Shown here: positions 52,386 through 61,159 of the stretch, piece after piece
Numbering within the stretch: the first letter of the stretch is position 1
How the letters are laid out: every line of letters begins with the position of its first letter
Notes under the pieces: generated by a model
What the model was told of the DNA's origin: nothing
The model's database searches: none
What the model saw: only the letters and a program-made list of their open reading frames with translations
Assembly: GCA_016700115.1 (NCBI GenBank)
Contig: CP064999.1
Span: 1,674,001-1,738,000 of the forward strand
DNA length: 64,000 nucleotides
Source: Sphingobacteriales bacterium
GTDB lineage: Bacteria; Bacteroidota; Bacteroidia; Chitinophagales; UBA2359
Direction: 5' to 3'
Position numbers and translations under genes: made by a program

Positions 52386-53042
52386 CTATTTCAACTCCTG
52401 AGCGAGCAAATGAGGGTTGTGTTCATTTCCCTGCTCAAAAAAATGGGGATAGTGTGCCCGGAGTTCCTGAACAAACAACGCAAACGGGAAATCGTCAAAC
52501 TCGCCGTGATATTGTAAATACTCCATGTATTGGTGGCCGTTTTGGTCGTATTCCTGAAAAATAGAATCAGATTTCCCGTCAAATTCAAGGGGAGCTACGC
52601 CGAATTTGTCGCAAAGGGTTTTGTTAAAAGCAGGTGTTGCCTTGACCCAAACACCGTTTAACAATACCGACACATAACCATGAAACACAAAAACATCGGT
52701 GCGCAGGGCGCGGATAAATTTTTCGGTTGCCAGATGATTGCGCACATTCGCAAAACCAAGCCGGTTGGGGATGCCCAAAGCCCTAAGTGCTGCTGCCATC
52801 ACCAGGGCTTTTTCAATACAATACCCGCTGCCTCGTTGCAAGGTAACTGAGGCTCGGATGGCTTCCGGGCGAAGGTCAATATGGTAGGGGTCGTACAGGA
52901 TACCGTCCCGAACTGCGAGGTAAACGGCAACGGCTTTTTCTGTTTCGTCCGAACAGTGTAGGGTGGTGCGTTGAGCAAATTCTATGATTAGCGGATGGTC
53001 GCTGTCAATAAATCCGGTAGGCTGCAGGCTGGGTAATGACAT
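52386..53042 (-). CDS. Transglutaminase-like (papain-fold) protein
   Basis: 218 residues, no signal peptide. The transglutaminase-core signature Cys lies in LQRGSGYCIEKALVMAAALR (about residue 79), followed by GIPNRLGFANV and a His in VFVFHGYVSVLLNGVWVKA. A final acidic residue is probably Asp in the segment VWVKATPAFNKTLCDKF. Such proteins act as cysteine peptidases or amidases on peptides. Bacteroidota relatives are uncharacterised. It is convergent with the lipoprotein gene. Confidence 0.8.
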   Translation of the reverse strand: MSLPSLQPTGFIDSDHPLIIEFAQRTTLHCSDETEKAVAVYLAVRDGILYDPYHIDLRPEAIRASVTLQRGSGYCIEKALVMAAALRALGIPNRLGFANVRNHLATEKFIRALRTDVFVFHGYVSVLLNGVWVKATPAFNKTLCDKFGVAPLEFDGKSDSIFQEYDQNGHQYMEYLQYHGEFDDFPFALFVQELRAHYPHFFEQGNEHNPHLLAQELK

Positions 53043-53366
53043 TTTTTTTGCGGTAAATTATAAACTTAAAATTAAAGAACCTGTGTTCTTTGTTGAATCC
53101 TTTGAGTTCATTTACTAAATCAAAGCGATAATGATTGGTTTTCGAAAAATAATGAACAGGGCTGGCTGTAATTTCAACAAACACATCAGGTTAAAGCTTT
53201 GTTGATGCCTGCAATTCAACAGGTATTTAACAGCATAAAATTAATAGCAACTCTTCACAAATAGCAAACCACATTCATTTTGATTTAATGAATTACTAAA
53301 ATAGTTGCTTGCCAAACAGAAACAAATTTCTATTTTTGTAAGTTGAAATTTTTATGTTTTTGTCTT
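53043..53366. other. Divergent promoter region
   Basis: 324 bp between the transglutaminase-like gene and the kinase gene. Apart from the promoter element at 53331 nothing else is recognised. Confidence 0.4.
53331..53338 (+). promoter_or_regulatory. -7 promoter element of the kinase gene
   Basis: TATTTTTG matches TAnnTTTG and a TTGC lies 22 bp upstream at 53305. The predicted start of transcription near 53345 excludes the TTG at 53343 and supports the ATG at 53367. Confidence 0.5.
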
Positions 53367-53975
53367 ATGCTGTTAAATCATCGCTACGAATTTGACCCTG
53401 TTGCAGACTTGATTGGAAGGGGAGGACTTGCTGAAGTCTATAAAGCTTTTGACCGGCAAAGGAAATGCTTTGTAGCCCTCAAAGTGTTTCACCCCACTAC
53501 CGAAAGTGTGAAATATAGTATTCAACAGGAATTTCAAAAATCTATCCACTTTGCTCATGGCAATATAGTCAGGGCTTACGATTTTTTTACGGTTGAAAGG
53601 AAATTTGAAGACGGCGGTACTCACGAAACCCAATACGGGGTGATGGAATTGGTGGAAGGAGGTGACTTGGCAGATTATCTGAAAACAAAACCCAAAAATG
53701 AAGATTTGCTCAATGTAGTTACAGGTATTTTAGAAGGATTGAAATATCTGCATACCGCCGACCCCACCACCGACAAAGGCATCATCATTCACCGCGATAT
53801 CAAACCGGGAAATATACTGATGTTTAAAAACAGTGCAGGACAACATATCCCAAAGATAGCCGATTTTAATGTAGCCAAAGAAGTGAGCAACAATTTAGAG
53901 AGCAGTGTGAGTATGGTCGGCACCTATGAATACATGGCTCCTGAGCAGTTAAATCTATCACAAAGTACGGGATAG
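53367..53975 (+). CDS. Serine/threonine protein kinase domain, N-terminal part (frameshifted)
   Basis: 202 residues from the ATG at 53367. It is a eukaryote-type kinase domain: gly-rich loop LIGRGGLAEVYKAF, Lys in CFVALKVFHP, catalytic loop IIHRDIKPGNILMF and APE region MVGTYEYMAPEQL. The usual DFG is DFN here (KIADFNVAKEV), an unusual variant. Adding one A to the AAA at 53962-53964 would give LSQKYGIDNHIHANTDLWAL and join the downstream frame. The complete protein would be about 568 residues. Either a broken gene or a sequencing error. Confidence 0.85.
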   Translation: MLLNHRYEFDPVADLIGRGGLAEVYKAFDRQRKCFVALKVFHPTTESVKYSIQQEFQKSIHFAHGNIVRAYDFFTVERKFEDGGTHETQYGVMELVEGGDLADYLKTKPKNEDLLNVVTGILEGLKYLHTADPTTDKGIIIHRDIKPGNILMFKNSAGQHIPKIADFNVAKEVSNNLESSVSMVGTYEYMAPEQLNLSQSTG

Positions 53976-55072
53976 ATAACCATATACACGCCAACACCGA
54001 CCTTTGGGCGTTGGGGGTTATTTTATGCGATTATTTTATGCAAAAATCGCTGTTTGGCAAACGTAGCGAGGGAAGCACACAGGGACAAATTATTGGAAAT
54101 ATATTAGACAAGCCTATTCCCGATAAAGAGATAAAATTATTGCCGGCTCCTTTTAATGGTATTATTTTGAGTTGTTTGGTACGAAAAGCTTCAGACCGCG
54201 TGCAAAGTGCAGCAAATCTCCTGCAATACATCAAAGCATCAGAAGACAAAACTACAATTGATCCGCCAAAGCCTCCAAAAGTTCCTCCGGAATGGAAAAA
54301 TATGATTAAGCTGATGGCTGTTGCAGCAACTTTGATAATTATCTTTTTGGTTTATCAAAGATTGAGCCCCCCCAAAGACCCCTTTGCCGGCGATATGATT
54401 TTTGTAGAAGGCGGAACATTTACGATGGGTTGCAGTAGTTTATTTGATATCAATTGTCAGGCAGCAGAATTCCCTCCACATTCAAAAACGGTAAACAGTT
54501 TTTATATCAGTAAATATGAGGTAACCCAAGCCCAATGGCGTGCGGTGATGGGCAGCGACTCACCGGAACTGTATAATCGCGGCTGTGACCAATGTCCGGT
54601 TGAAAGGGTAAGTTGGAACGAAATACCCGAGTTTTTATCCAAACTGAACCATAAAACAGACAAAAAGTACCGCCTGCCTACCGAAGCCGAATGGGAATTT
54701 GCTGCCGGTGGAGGCAATAAAAGTAACGGGTTTAAATACTCCGGCAGTAATGATATAGATAAAGTTGCCTGGTACAAGGATAACAATAAACCCAATAGCT
54801 ATGGCACGGAGAATACCACTCACCCGGTAGGCACTAAAGCCCCTAACGAGTTGGGATTGTATGATATGAGCGGCAATGTCTGGGAATGGTGTCAGGACTG
54901 GTTCAAGGGATATCCGGGAAGCAGTGGGGTTAATGATTATACCGGTTCGAGGAGTGTTCTCCGTGGCGGCGGATGGCACACCTCTTCGCAGGGATGCCGG
55001 GTTGTGCATCGCTACAATACCCCTGAGGATCGTAGCAACGATCTTGGTTTCCGCCTCTTGTTAGTGCCATAG
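53963..55072 (+). CDS. Kinase C-terminal lobe plus membrane segment plus FGE-like domain (frameshifted)
   Basis: Frame -1 to the preceding part, open from about 53963 (an internal TTG start lies at 54011). It begins with the end of the kinase (TDLWALGVILCDYFMQKSLF), has a membrane helix (MIKLMAVAATLIIIFLVYQR), then a formylglycine-generating-enzyme-like (SUMF1) domain: GDMIFVEGGTFTMGC, NSFYISKYEVTQAQWRAVMG, YRLPTEAEWEFAAGGG, GLYDMSGNVWEWCQDW and RGGGWHTSSQ to the end. Kinase-FGE fusions are known in signal-transducing membrane proteins. The stop overlaps the first base of a REP palindrome. No reverse transcriptase is nearby, so this is not evidence for a DGR. Confidence 0.85.
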   Translation, partial: KYGIDNHIHANTDLWALGVILCDYFMQKSLFGKRSEGSTQGQIIGNILDKPIPDKEIKLLPAPFNGIILSCLVRKASDRVQSAANLLQYIKASEDKTTIDPPKPPKVPPEWKNMIKLMAVAATLIIIFLVYQRLSPPKDPFAGDMIFVEGGTFTMGCSSLFDINCQAAEFPPHSKTVNSFYISKYEVTQAQWRAVMGSDSPELYNRGCDQCPVERVSWNEIPEFLSKLNHKTDKKYRLPTEAEWEFAAGGGNKSNGFKYSGSNDIDKVAWYKDNNKPNSYGTENTTHPVGTKAPNELGLYDMSGNVWEWCQDWFKGYPGSSGVNDYTGSRSVLRGGGWHTSSQGCRVVHRYNTPEDRSNDLGFRLLLVP

Positions 55073-55099
55073 TAGAGACAAGGCGTGCCTTGTCTCTAC
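55072..55099. repeat. REP-like palindrome at the kinase-FGE stop codon
   Basis: Same 28-bp palindrome as at 33787 except one centre mismatch (GGCG/TGCC). Its first G is the last base of the preceding stop codon. Confidence 0.85.
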
Positions 55100-55219
55100 T
55101 ATCAGCAACCCAATATACAGCAACAACCCCAATAAACACACAGTTTCCATTCAACATAAAAACCTGTTAGAAAACAAAAAGGAAAGCCAATATTTGAAAC
55201 ACATAATCAGCAAAGCTAA

Positions 55220-55828
55220 ATGTCCGACAAATTCAAAAACAAATACCGGATAGCTACAGCCCGTGCCGGATGGTGGGATTATGGTTGGGCGGGGGCTTAT
55301 TTTATAACGATTTGTACTGCTAAAAAAAACCATTATTTTGGGGAGATTGAAAAAGGTATAATGCAGTTGTCTCATGTAGGTGTGTTGGCTGATGTGTTTT
55401 GGCATGAAATTCTTAATCATGCAGTTAATGTGGAATTGGGGGCGTTTGTAGTCATGCCCAATCACATTCACGGTATTTTAATATTAACCTGCGATGCAAT
55501 TAAAAATAATGATGGTAATGAAAGCGTAGAGACAAGGCATGCCTTGTCACTAAATCTATCACCACAACAGAAAAAACAAAACCAAATACCACCCCAAACA
55601 CCTGGTGAAAAACGATTTCAAAATCAGGGTAAAAATACGGTTTCTGCCATTTTAGGGTCCTACAAATCGGCAGTTACCAAACATGCCAACAGGATGGGTT
55701 TATCAAACGGTTGGCAAGAAAGATTTCACGACCATATCATCAGAAACGATGATGAATACCAACGCATCAATGATTACATAGAGTCCAATCCACAGAATTG
55801 GGAAAAGGACAAATTTTATACCCCGTAA
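55220..55828 (+). CDS. REP-associated tyrosine transposase (RAYT, IS200-like Y1 family)
   Basis: 202 residues. The HUH-type Y1 transposase fold is seen as ARAGWWDYGWAGAYFITICT, ELGAFVVMPNHIHGIL (HxH metal motif about residues 78-88) and the Tyr helix VSAILGSYKSAVTKHANRMG. The end WQERFHDHIIRNDDEYQRIN is typical of RAYTs. RAYTs are thought to move REP palindromes. A REP palindrome is embedded in frame in this very gene (55526-55553), encoding VETRHALSLN between the HUH and Tyr motifs. Two more copies of the 3' half follow directly downstream. Confidence 0.85.
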   Translation: MSDKFKNKYRIATARAGWWDYGWAGAYFITICTAKKNHYFGEIEKGIMQLSHVGVLADVFWHEILNHAVNVELGAFVVMPNHIHGILILTCDAIKNNDGNESVETRHALSLNLSPQQKKQNQIPPQTPGEKRFQNQGKNTVSAILGSYKSAVTKHANRMGLSNGWQERFHDHIIRNDDEYQRINDYIESNPQNWEKDKFYTP

Positions 55829-56190
55829 TTTCAGAGGTGCCTTGGAGAATTATTGTGATGGTTGGGTTTATTGTTGTGATTTTGACTGTAGAGACAAGGC
55901 ATGCCTTGTCTCTGAATCTATCACCACAACAGAAAAAACAAAACCAAATACCACCCCAAACACCTGGTGAAAAACGATTTCAAAATCAGGGTAAAAACAC
56001 GGTTTCTGCCATTTTAGGATCCTACAAATCGGCAGATACCAAACATGCCAACAGGATGGGTTTATCAAACGGTTGGCAAGAAAGATTTCACGACCATATC
56101 ATCAGAAACGATGATGAATATCAACGCATTAATGATTACATAGAGTCTAATCCACAGAATTGGGAAAAGGATAAATTTTATACCCCGTAA
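55798..56190 (+). pseudogene. Second (partial) RAYT copy
   Basis: Frame of 130 codons from a GTG/ATG-like start in the junction region, encoding VETRHALSLN, then the same Tyr-helix and WQERFHDH part as in the intact RAYT. It lacks the HUH domain, so it cannot be a complete transposase. One difference is SAD instead of SAV before TKHANRMG. Confidence 0.7.
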
Positions 56191-56262
56191 TTTCAGAGGT
56201 GCCTTGGGGAATTATTGTGATGGTTGGGTTTATTGTTGTGATTTTGACTGTAGAGACAAGGC

Positions 56263-56553
56263 ATGCCTTGTCTCTACAATCCATCACCACAACAGAAAAA
56301 ACAAAACCATATACCGCCCCAAACACCTGGTGAAAAACGATTTCAAAATCAGGGTAAGAACACGGTTTCTGCCATTTTAGGATCCTACAAATCGGCAGTT
56401 ACCAAACATGCCAACAGGATGGGTTTAACAAACGGTTGGCAAGAAAGATTTCACGACCATATCATCAGAAACGATGATGAATACCAACGCATCAATGATT
56501 ACATAGAGTCCAATCCACAGAATTGGGAAAAGGACAAATTTTATACCCCGTAA
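56263..56553 (+). pseudogene. Third (partial) RAYT copy
   Basis: Frame of 96 codons for the same C-terminal half without HUH domain. It begins inside the third palindrome. Downstream, at 56613, a fourth palindrome closes the array. Confidence 0.7.
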
Positions 56554-56735
56554 TTTTAGAGCTGCCTTGGAGAATTATTGTGATGGTAGGGTTTTGAGTT
56601 GTGATTTTGACTGTAGAGACAAGGCATGCCTTGTCTCTACAATCTACCACCAATACCATCGCAAAAACAACAATGATTGATTGTCATATCTAATCCAATC
56701 GAACAGTTGTCAAAAAATACGAATTTGCTGCAAAT

Positions 56736-57377
56736 TCACCCCTTCAACAAATACAAAAACTCACTGATAATCATGGCGGTTGCTCCCCATACAATATGCC
56801 CTTCGATGTCGTAGTAGGGCGCTTCAATGACAACCCCCCTCGAATTTTTAATGGTGGTTGTTTTGATAATTCGTTCATCCTGTAGCAATTGGAGGGGGAC
56901 TTCTATAACGGCTGCTACTTCGCGCCGGTCCGGGTTAAATTGAGGTCGGCTATTTAGGTATCCGACAGAAGGAAGCACCCAAAAATTGCTTGCCGGAATA
57001 TACAGACGGCTAAGGCTGCCCAAAATCTGAATTTCGGAGTCGTTGATACCAAATTCTTCGCGGGTTTCCCGAAGGGCGGTGGCAATGAGGTGATTGTCGT
57101 CAGGTTCTTGCTTTCCCCCCGGCAGACTGATTTGCCCGCTATGTGCATGTCCGTCTGTGTTGCGTTGCATGAGCGAAGTATAGACAGTATCCTGATGAGG
57201 GTATAACATAAGCAGCACGCCTGCATAATTGGCTTTTTCCGGATCCGGCAGTTTCCAGTTGCCTGAAAATCGCAGGCTTGGCGACATGATATGCCGAACT
57301 TCATCACCCGGCAGCGGTTCCTGCAATCTGATTTTCAGATGCTGTACAATCTGCACAAAATCCATAAACAACAACAT
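56736..57377 (-). CDS. Nudix hydrolase (CoA pyrophosphatase-like)
   Basis: 213 residues (an internal ATG at 57365 is equally possible). The Nudix box is LPGGKQEPDDNHLIATALRE followed by TREEFGI, with the REtxEE core intact. LPGG plus the box plus SRLYIPASNFWVLPSVGYL resembles the NudL/CoA diphosphatase group, which hydrolyses CoA to phosphopantetheine and 3',5'-ADP. No signal peptide. It lies just downstream of the two glycosyltransferase genes on the same strand (15 bp), suggesting one transcript. Confidence 0.87.
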   Translation of the reverse strand: MLLFMDFVQIVQHLKIRLQEPLPGDEVRHIMSPSLRFSGNWKLPDPEKANYAGVLLMLYPHQDTVYTSLMQRNTDGHAHSGQISLPGGKQEPDDNHLIATALRETREEFGINDSEIQILGSLSRLYIPASNFWVLPSVGYLNSRPQFNPDRREVAAVIEVPLQLLQDERIIKTTTIKNSRGVVIEAPYYDIEGHIVWGATAMIISEFLYLLKG

Positions 57378-57392
57378 TTATTAAAAGGGTGA

Positions 57393-58508
57393 TTAAGTAG
57401 ATCGGACGGTGGTATGGAGTAACTCGTCAAAAAGATGAATCCATTTTTTATATAACCCCTGTACCGAATAAAATTGTTCTACGGTTTGTCTTCCTGCGTT
57501 GCCTAAACGAAAGCGCAAATCGGGATGCTCAATGAGGAGCGAAATTTTCTCGACCCATTCTTGGGGGGTTTCAGCTAATAATCCATTTTCGCCATCCTGA
57601 ACTACCTCTGCGTTTGCCCCTATTCGTTCCAATATAGCCGGAACGCCTGCTGCCATATATTGTAGCCCTTTCATGGCGCATTTGCCTTTTACCCATTCAT
57701 TGTGCGGGAGCGGCATGATGCCTATATCAAACTCCGCAATATCTTCCGCCTCTGTTTGGGGGTTCCATGCTTTTGCCGTTACAGGAAGCCCTTGATTTTG
57801 ATAAGTCGAATCGCCTATAAGTGTAAATCGCACCTTTGCCCCATATTTATGAGAGATGATTTGCAAGGCTTCGAGTGCAGTTTCAAAATGAGGAACTGTA
57901 GTCGGGCTGCCGCTCCAGCCAATATTTATTGTATTTGAATCTTTTTTTGGCTTTTGAAGAGCGGGGTGATACATGCGCAGATCAATTGCGGAAGGAATAA
58001 TGAAGGTTTTGGAGTTGAATTGCAGGGCATAATCTGCCAGATAACTGTTGCCGGCCACCACAGCATCGGCCTGTCGGATAAGTGTGGAAGTCTTGTTCGG
58101 GTTTTTCAAAAAAGCCCATTGTTTGTTGCCTTCTGACACATTGGGCAGCCAGATAGCATCGTCAAAATCAAAAATGATTTTAGCAGAAGTACAATATCGG
58201 ATACAGGTTTCAAAAAAGGTGAATCCGAGGTAAAAAGCCTCTCTTTGGATGATGATAAGCTCATACCGTTGGGCGGCAAGCAGGTGAAATATCCGGCGGC
58301 TCAGGCTTTTTAACAACACAATGGATTTGAAAAACAAATTGCCTTGTGAATACATTATGCGGTCGTCTTTCGGGTCAATCAGATAACGCTGATGCAACTC
58401 ATAGCCTTCCTGTTGCCAGTAGTCGGCATAACATTCCACACGGTATCGCTGCGAAGGGGAGCGGTCAGGGCGGTGAATGGACAGAAACAGGATTTTGACA
58501 GTTTTCAT
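57393..58508 (-). CDS. Glycosyltransferase, GT4-like
   Basis: 371 residues. A GT-B fold transferase: the donor-binding part has INIGWSGSPTTVPHFETALE (about 198-217), VKGKCAMKGLQYMAAGVPAI and LAETPQEWVEKISLLIEHPD, the usual GT4 layout. The N-terminal part KILFLSIHRPDRSPSQRYRV is a typical acceptor domain beginning. It transfers a sugar, probably to a surface polysaccharide or lipid. It overlaps the upstream glycosyltransferase gene by 4 bp (translational coupling) and precedes the Nudix gene. Confidence 0.88.
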   Translation of the reverse strand: MKTVKILFLSIHRPDRSPSQRYRVECYADYWQQEGYELHQRYLIDPKDDRIMYSQGNLFFKSIVLLKSLSRRIFHLLAAQRYELIIIQREAFYLGFTFFETCIRYCTSAKIIFDFDDAIWLPNVSEGNKQWAFLKNPNKTSTLIRQADAVVAGNSYLADYALQFNSKTFIIPSAIDLRMYHPALQKPKKDSNTINIGWSGSPTTVPHFETALEALQIISHKYGAKVRFTLIGDSTYQNQGLPVTAKAWNPQTEAEDIAEFDIGIMPLPHNEWVKGKCAMKGLQYMAAGVPAILERIGANAEVVQDGENGLLAETPQEWVEKISLLIEHPDLRFRLGNAGRQTVEQFYSVQGLYKKWIHLFDELLHTTVRST

Positions 58509-59758
58509 GACAGGACAGATTGGTAAACAGAAGCATATTGACGAATGCCCTCCTCTAAGGAAAAATACAGTTCTGCTTTCAAGCAGATCTCTTTGTGGTC
58601 AGGGGGTGGGTTCATGTTCAATGCCTCATTAATTGCTGTCAGGTAGTGTTCTGTGGTAAACCCTTGAACCACAATACCGGCTTTGGATTGTAGAACAATA
58701 TGGTCCGAATCGCCGATTCCCTGATTACAAAAAACGGGGATTCCCATGGACATGAGTTCTCCTTGTTTTACAGGTGAAGAGGCGATTTTTGAAAAGGAAG
58801 GGAGAATAAAAAAAATTGCCCAGTTGCTGATTGAAATGTATAACGGCATTCGTGTGTAGGGCGATTGTGTTACAATCACACTTGATGTTAAGCCTCGCTT
58901 TTCTGCTTCAATTCTGATAAGTGCCTGCTCCGGTAGGTTGCCGTTGACAAACAACATTTTTGATTTTGGGTGACGGGTTTTCAACACCAAAAAGAAATCG
59001 AGCATTTCGGGCAACAGGTACCAGGTGCCTAAACTACCGGTATAGGTCAGTACAAAATCATCTGCGTCAATCCCTAAAGCTGACCTTAATTCCTTTTTGT
59101 GTGTTTCTTCAATTTTTTCTGGATTAAACAATTCCATGTCGGTACAACAAGGAATGACGGTAAAACTGATTTTACTTGGATTTAAATTTTCCCGGGTTTT
59201 CATCTCATTGACTGCTCTGTGAGTAAGACAGAGAGTCGCATCGGCTTCGTTCAAAAAAACGGATTCACGTTGTTTAAAAAAGCGGTAAATCAGGCGGTAC
59301 AGTGGATTTTTAAGATTCCACAACTTTCCTTCGACCCTTTCGTCTGCCCAAAAGCCCCGCATGTCAAAAATAAACTTCAATCCAAAACGGCGTTTCAGGC
59401 GAAGTCCAATTAACGACACCATATAACTGCGGCAATGAACAATAGAAAAAGGGGTTAGCCGGTGAAGTTTAACGGCCATAAAATAGCCTTTTACCAAATC
59501 GTAAATAGAAGAAAATACGGGGGGACGTTTGGTATAGGTCATAGGTATCCACTTAATGCCGTATTTCCGGCATAAACCGGCGATATGTTGACTAAACTGC
59601 TCAAACTTATCGGTTTTTTCAAAGCTGATGATGGTGAACTGATAACCCAATTGGCTAAGCCCGCATAAATAAGGAAGCACCTGTGATTGTCCCAACGCAT
59701 CGGTCATACCATCATACGACAAATAGAGGATGTGTTTTGAAACATAAGAAGCAGACAT
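58505..59758 (-). CDS. Glycosyltransferase, GT4-like
   Basis: 417 residues. The N-terminal part HILYLSYDGMTDALGQSQVL with the later FDMRGFWADERVEGKLW resembles family 4 glycosyltransferases from polysaccharide clusters. The donor half shows FVLTYTGSLGTWYLLPEMLD and a C-terminal block FFILPSFSKIASSPVKQGEL, where the donor nucleotide binds. Overlap of 4 bp with the next glycosyltransferase. A two-gene glycosylation module; the acceptor is not evident. Confidence 0.88.
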   Translation of the reverse strand: MSASYVSKHILYLSYDGMTDALGQSQVLPYLCGLSQLGYQFTIISFEKTDKFEQFSQHIAGLCRKYGIKWIPMTYTKRPPVFSSIYDLVKGYFMAVKLHRLTPFSIVHCRSYMVSLIGLRLKRRFGLKFIFDMRGFWADERVEGKLWNLKNPLYRLIYRFFKQRESVFLNEADATLCLTHRAVNEMKTRENLNPSKISFTVIPCCTDMELFNPEKIEETHKKELRSALGIDADDFVLTYTGSLGTWYLLPEMLDFFLVLKTRHPKSKMLFVNGNLPEQALIRIEAEKRGLTSSVIVTQSPYTRMPLYISISNWAIFFILPSFSKIASSPVKQGELMSMGIPVFCNQGIGDSDHIVLQSKAGIVVQGFTTEHYLTAINEALNMNPPPDHKEICLKAELYFSLEEGIRQYASVYQSVLS

Positions 59759-59857
59759 AGAGTTGGATTATATTCAGACGGACAAATTTACCGTCTTTTA
59801 TACGAACGCCGCTAAATTTTTTTAGAAAATAGGACTATCCGGCAATGTTAAACTGCG

Positions 59858-59865
59858 TATCTTTG
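59858..59865 (+). promoter_or_regulatory. -7 element ahead of mreB
   Basis: TATCTTTG matches TAnnTTTG; the mreB ATG is about 170 bp downstream, leaving a long leader. The -33 box is unclear. Confidence 0.4.
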
Positions 59866-60037
59866 CCGCCCTAAGTCATATCTTTGTAACAAAACCGCCG
59901 GTTTTCAGTTTTGCTTGTTAACCGAATTATTGTCGGAAATTGCTTTTTTGCAATTTTTAGCTTCTTTGCGGCTTCTTTGTGTGCCTTATCATTTAATTTT
60001 AACTGACTACCTGATACAACCGGACAATATTCTACTC

Positions 60038-61069
60038 ATGGGACTTTTCAGCTTTTTTGACCTTACTCACGATATCGCCATAGACTTAGGCACCGCCAAT
60101 ACACTAATCGCATATAAAGATAGGGTGGTGGTAGATGAACCCTCAATTGTTGCAAGAGATAAAACCAATTCGAAAGTTATTGCCGTTGGTAAACGGGCCA
60201 TGCAGATGCATGAGAAAACGCACGACAATATCAAAACCATCCGTCCGCTGAAAGATGGAGTCATTGCCAATTTTGAAGCTGCCGAAGCTATGATTCGCGA
60301 AATGATTAAAATGTTATACCCCAACAAAAGATGGTTTACCCCTCAATACCGGATGGTAATTTGTATTCCTTCCGGCATTACGGAAGTAGAGAAAAAGGCG
60401 GTTTTTAATTCTGCCGAAGCGGCCGGTGCAAAAGAACGCTATCTGATTCACGAACCTATGGCCGCTGCATTGGGTATTGGTATTGATGTGAGTGAGCCGG
60501 TTGGGAATATGATTATAGACATTGGAGGGGGTACTACCGAAATTGCAGTTATTGCTTTGATGGGGATTGTTTGCGACCAGTCTATCCGGGTAGCAGGTGA
60601 TGAATTTACCAATAATATAGTGGATTATTTGCGGCGCGAACACAATATGCTTATAGGGGAAAGAACCGCCGAAAACATCAAAATCAACGTTGGTGCGGCA
60701 CTGACCGATATTGACAATCCACCTGAGGATTACCCCGTAAATGGGAGAGACCTGATTACTGGTATTCCGAAGCAAGTAACCGTAAATTATGCCGAAATTG
60801 CCGGATGTCTGGATAAATCTATAGCCAAAATTGAAGAGGCAGTGATGAAAACGCTTGAAATCACTCCTCCCGAATTGGCTGCCGATATATACAAAACCGG
60901 TATTTACCTGACCGGTGGGGGCGCTTTGCTGAGAGGGTTAGACAAACGAATTTCTAAAAAAACTAACCTCATAGTGCATGTTGCCGAAGACCCCCTTCGT
61001 GCAGTTGTGAGAGGTACTGCTCTTGCACTCAAAAATATCTCAAAATATCCGTTTTTGATGAGCAAATAA
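60038..61069 (+). CDS. mreB: Rod shape-determining protein MreB
   Basis: 343 residues from the ATG at 60038 (MGLFSFFDLTHDIAIDLGTA). The longer frame from 59915 adds 41 residues that resemble no MreB. It is the actin-like cytoskeletal protein that directs lateral wall synthesis. ATP-binding landmarks: IDLGTANTLIAY (phosphate 1), VGNMIIDIGGGTTEIAVIAL (phosphate 2) and GIYLTGGGALLRGLDKRI (adenosine). Usual length. It heads mreBCD, with mreC 90 bp on. Confidence 0.97.
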   Translation: MGLFSFFDLTHDIAIDLGTANTLIAYKDRVVVDEPSIVARDKTNSKVIAVGKRAMQMHEKTHDNIKTIRPLKDGVIANFEAAEAMIREMIKMLYPNKRWFTPQYRMVICIPSGITEVEKKAVFNSAEAAGAKERYLIHEPMAAALGIGIDVSEPVGNMIIDIGGGTTEIAVIALMGIVCDQSIRVAGDEFTNNIVDYLRREHNMLIGERTAENIKINVGAALTDIDNPPEDYPVNGRDLITGIPKQVTVNYAEIAGCLDKSIAKIEEAVMKTLEITPPELAADIYKTGIYLTGGGALLRGLDKRISKKTNLIVHVAEDPLRAVVRGTALALKNISKYPFLMSK

Positions 61070-61159
61070 TTACAACAAGGCAATTTAGGGTAAAACCATT
61101 TTTGTTTTGCTTCTATTCCGGTTGTAAAGCTATTTATCTCCTAATTCCGGCAATGCTGT

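Larger units (their letters stand above)
55526..56640 (+). repeat. Tandem triplication of the RAYT 3' half, bounded by REP palindromes
   Basis: A unit of 362 bp (starts at 55526, 55888 and 56250; a fourth palindrome at 56613) occurs three times. Each unit begins with GTAGAGACAAGGCA and its reverse complement and holds the Tyr-helix half of the RAYT. Unit 1 is part of the intact gene, units 2 and 3 follow as extra C-terminal halves without the HUH part. The units are nearly identical apart from scattered substitutions and small changes in the palindromes; in unit 1 the palindrome's right arm is altered. Confidence 0.9.

Noticed and set aside
54900..55072. Diversity-generating retroelement target (C-type-lectin/FGE-like C-terminus ending in a GFRLL motif)
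   Set aside because: No reverse transcriptase, template repeat or adenine-biased variation is visible in the window; FGE domains end this way in general.
59915..60037. 41-residue N-terminal extension of MreB
   Set aside because: MreB proteins begin with MGLFxFF; the extension matches nothing.
60314..60775. 153-codon open frame on the minus strand
   Set aside because: It is the antisense of mreB, which is unmistakable.
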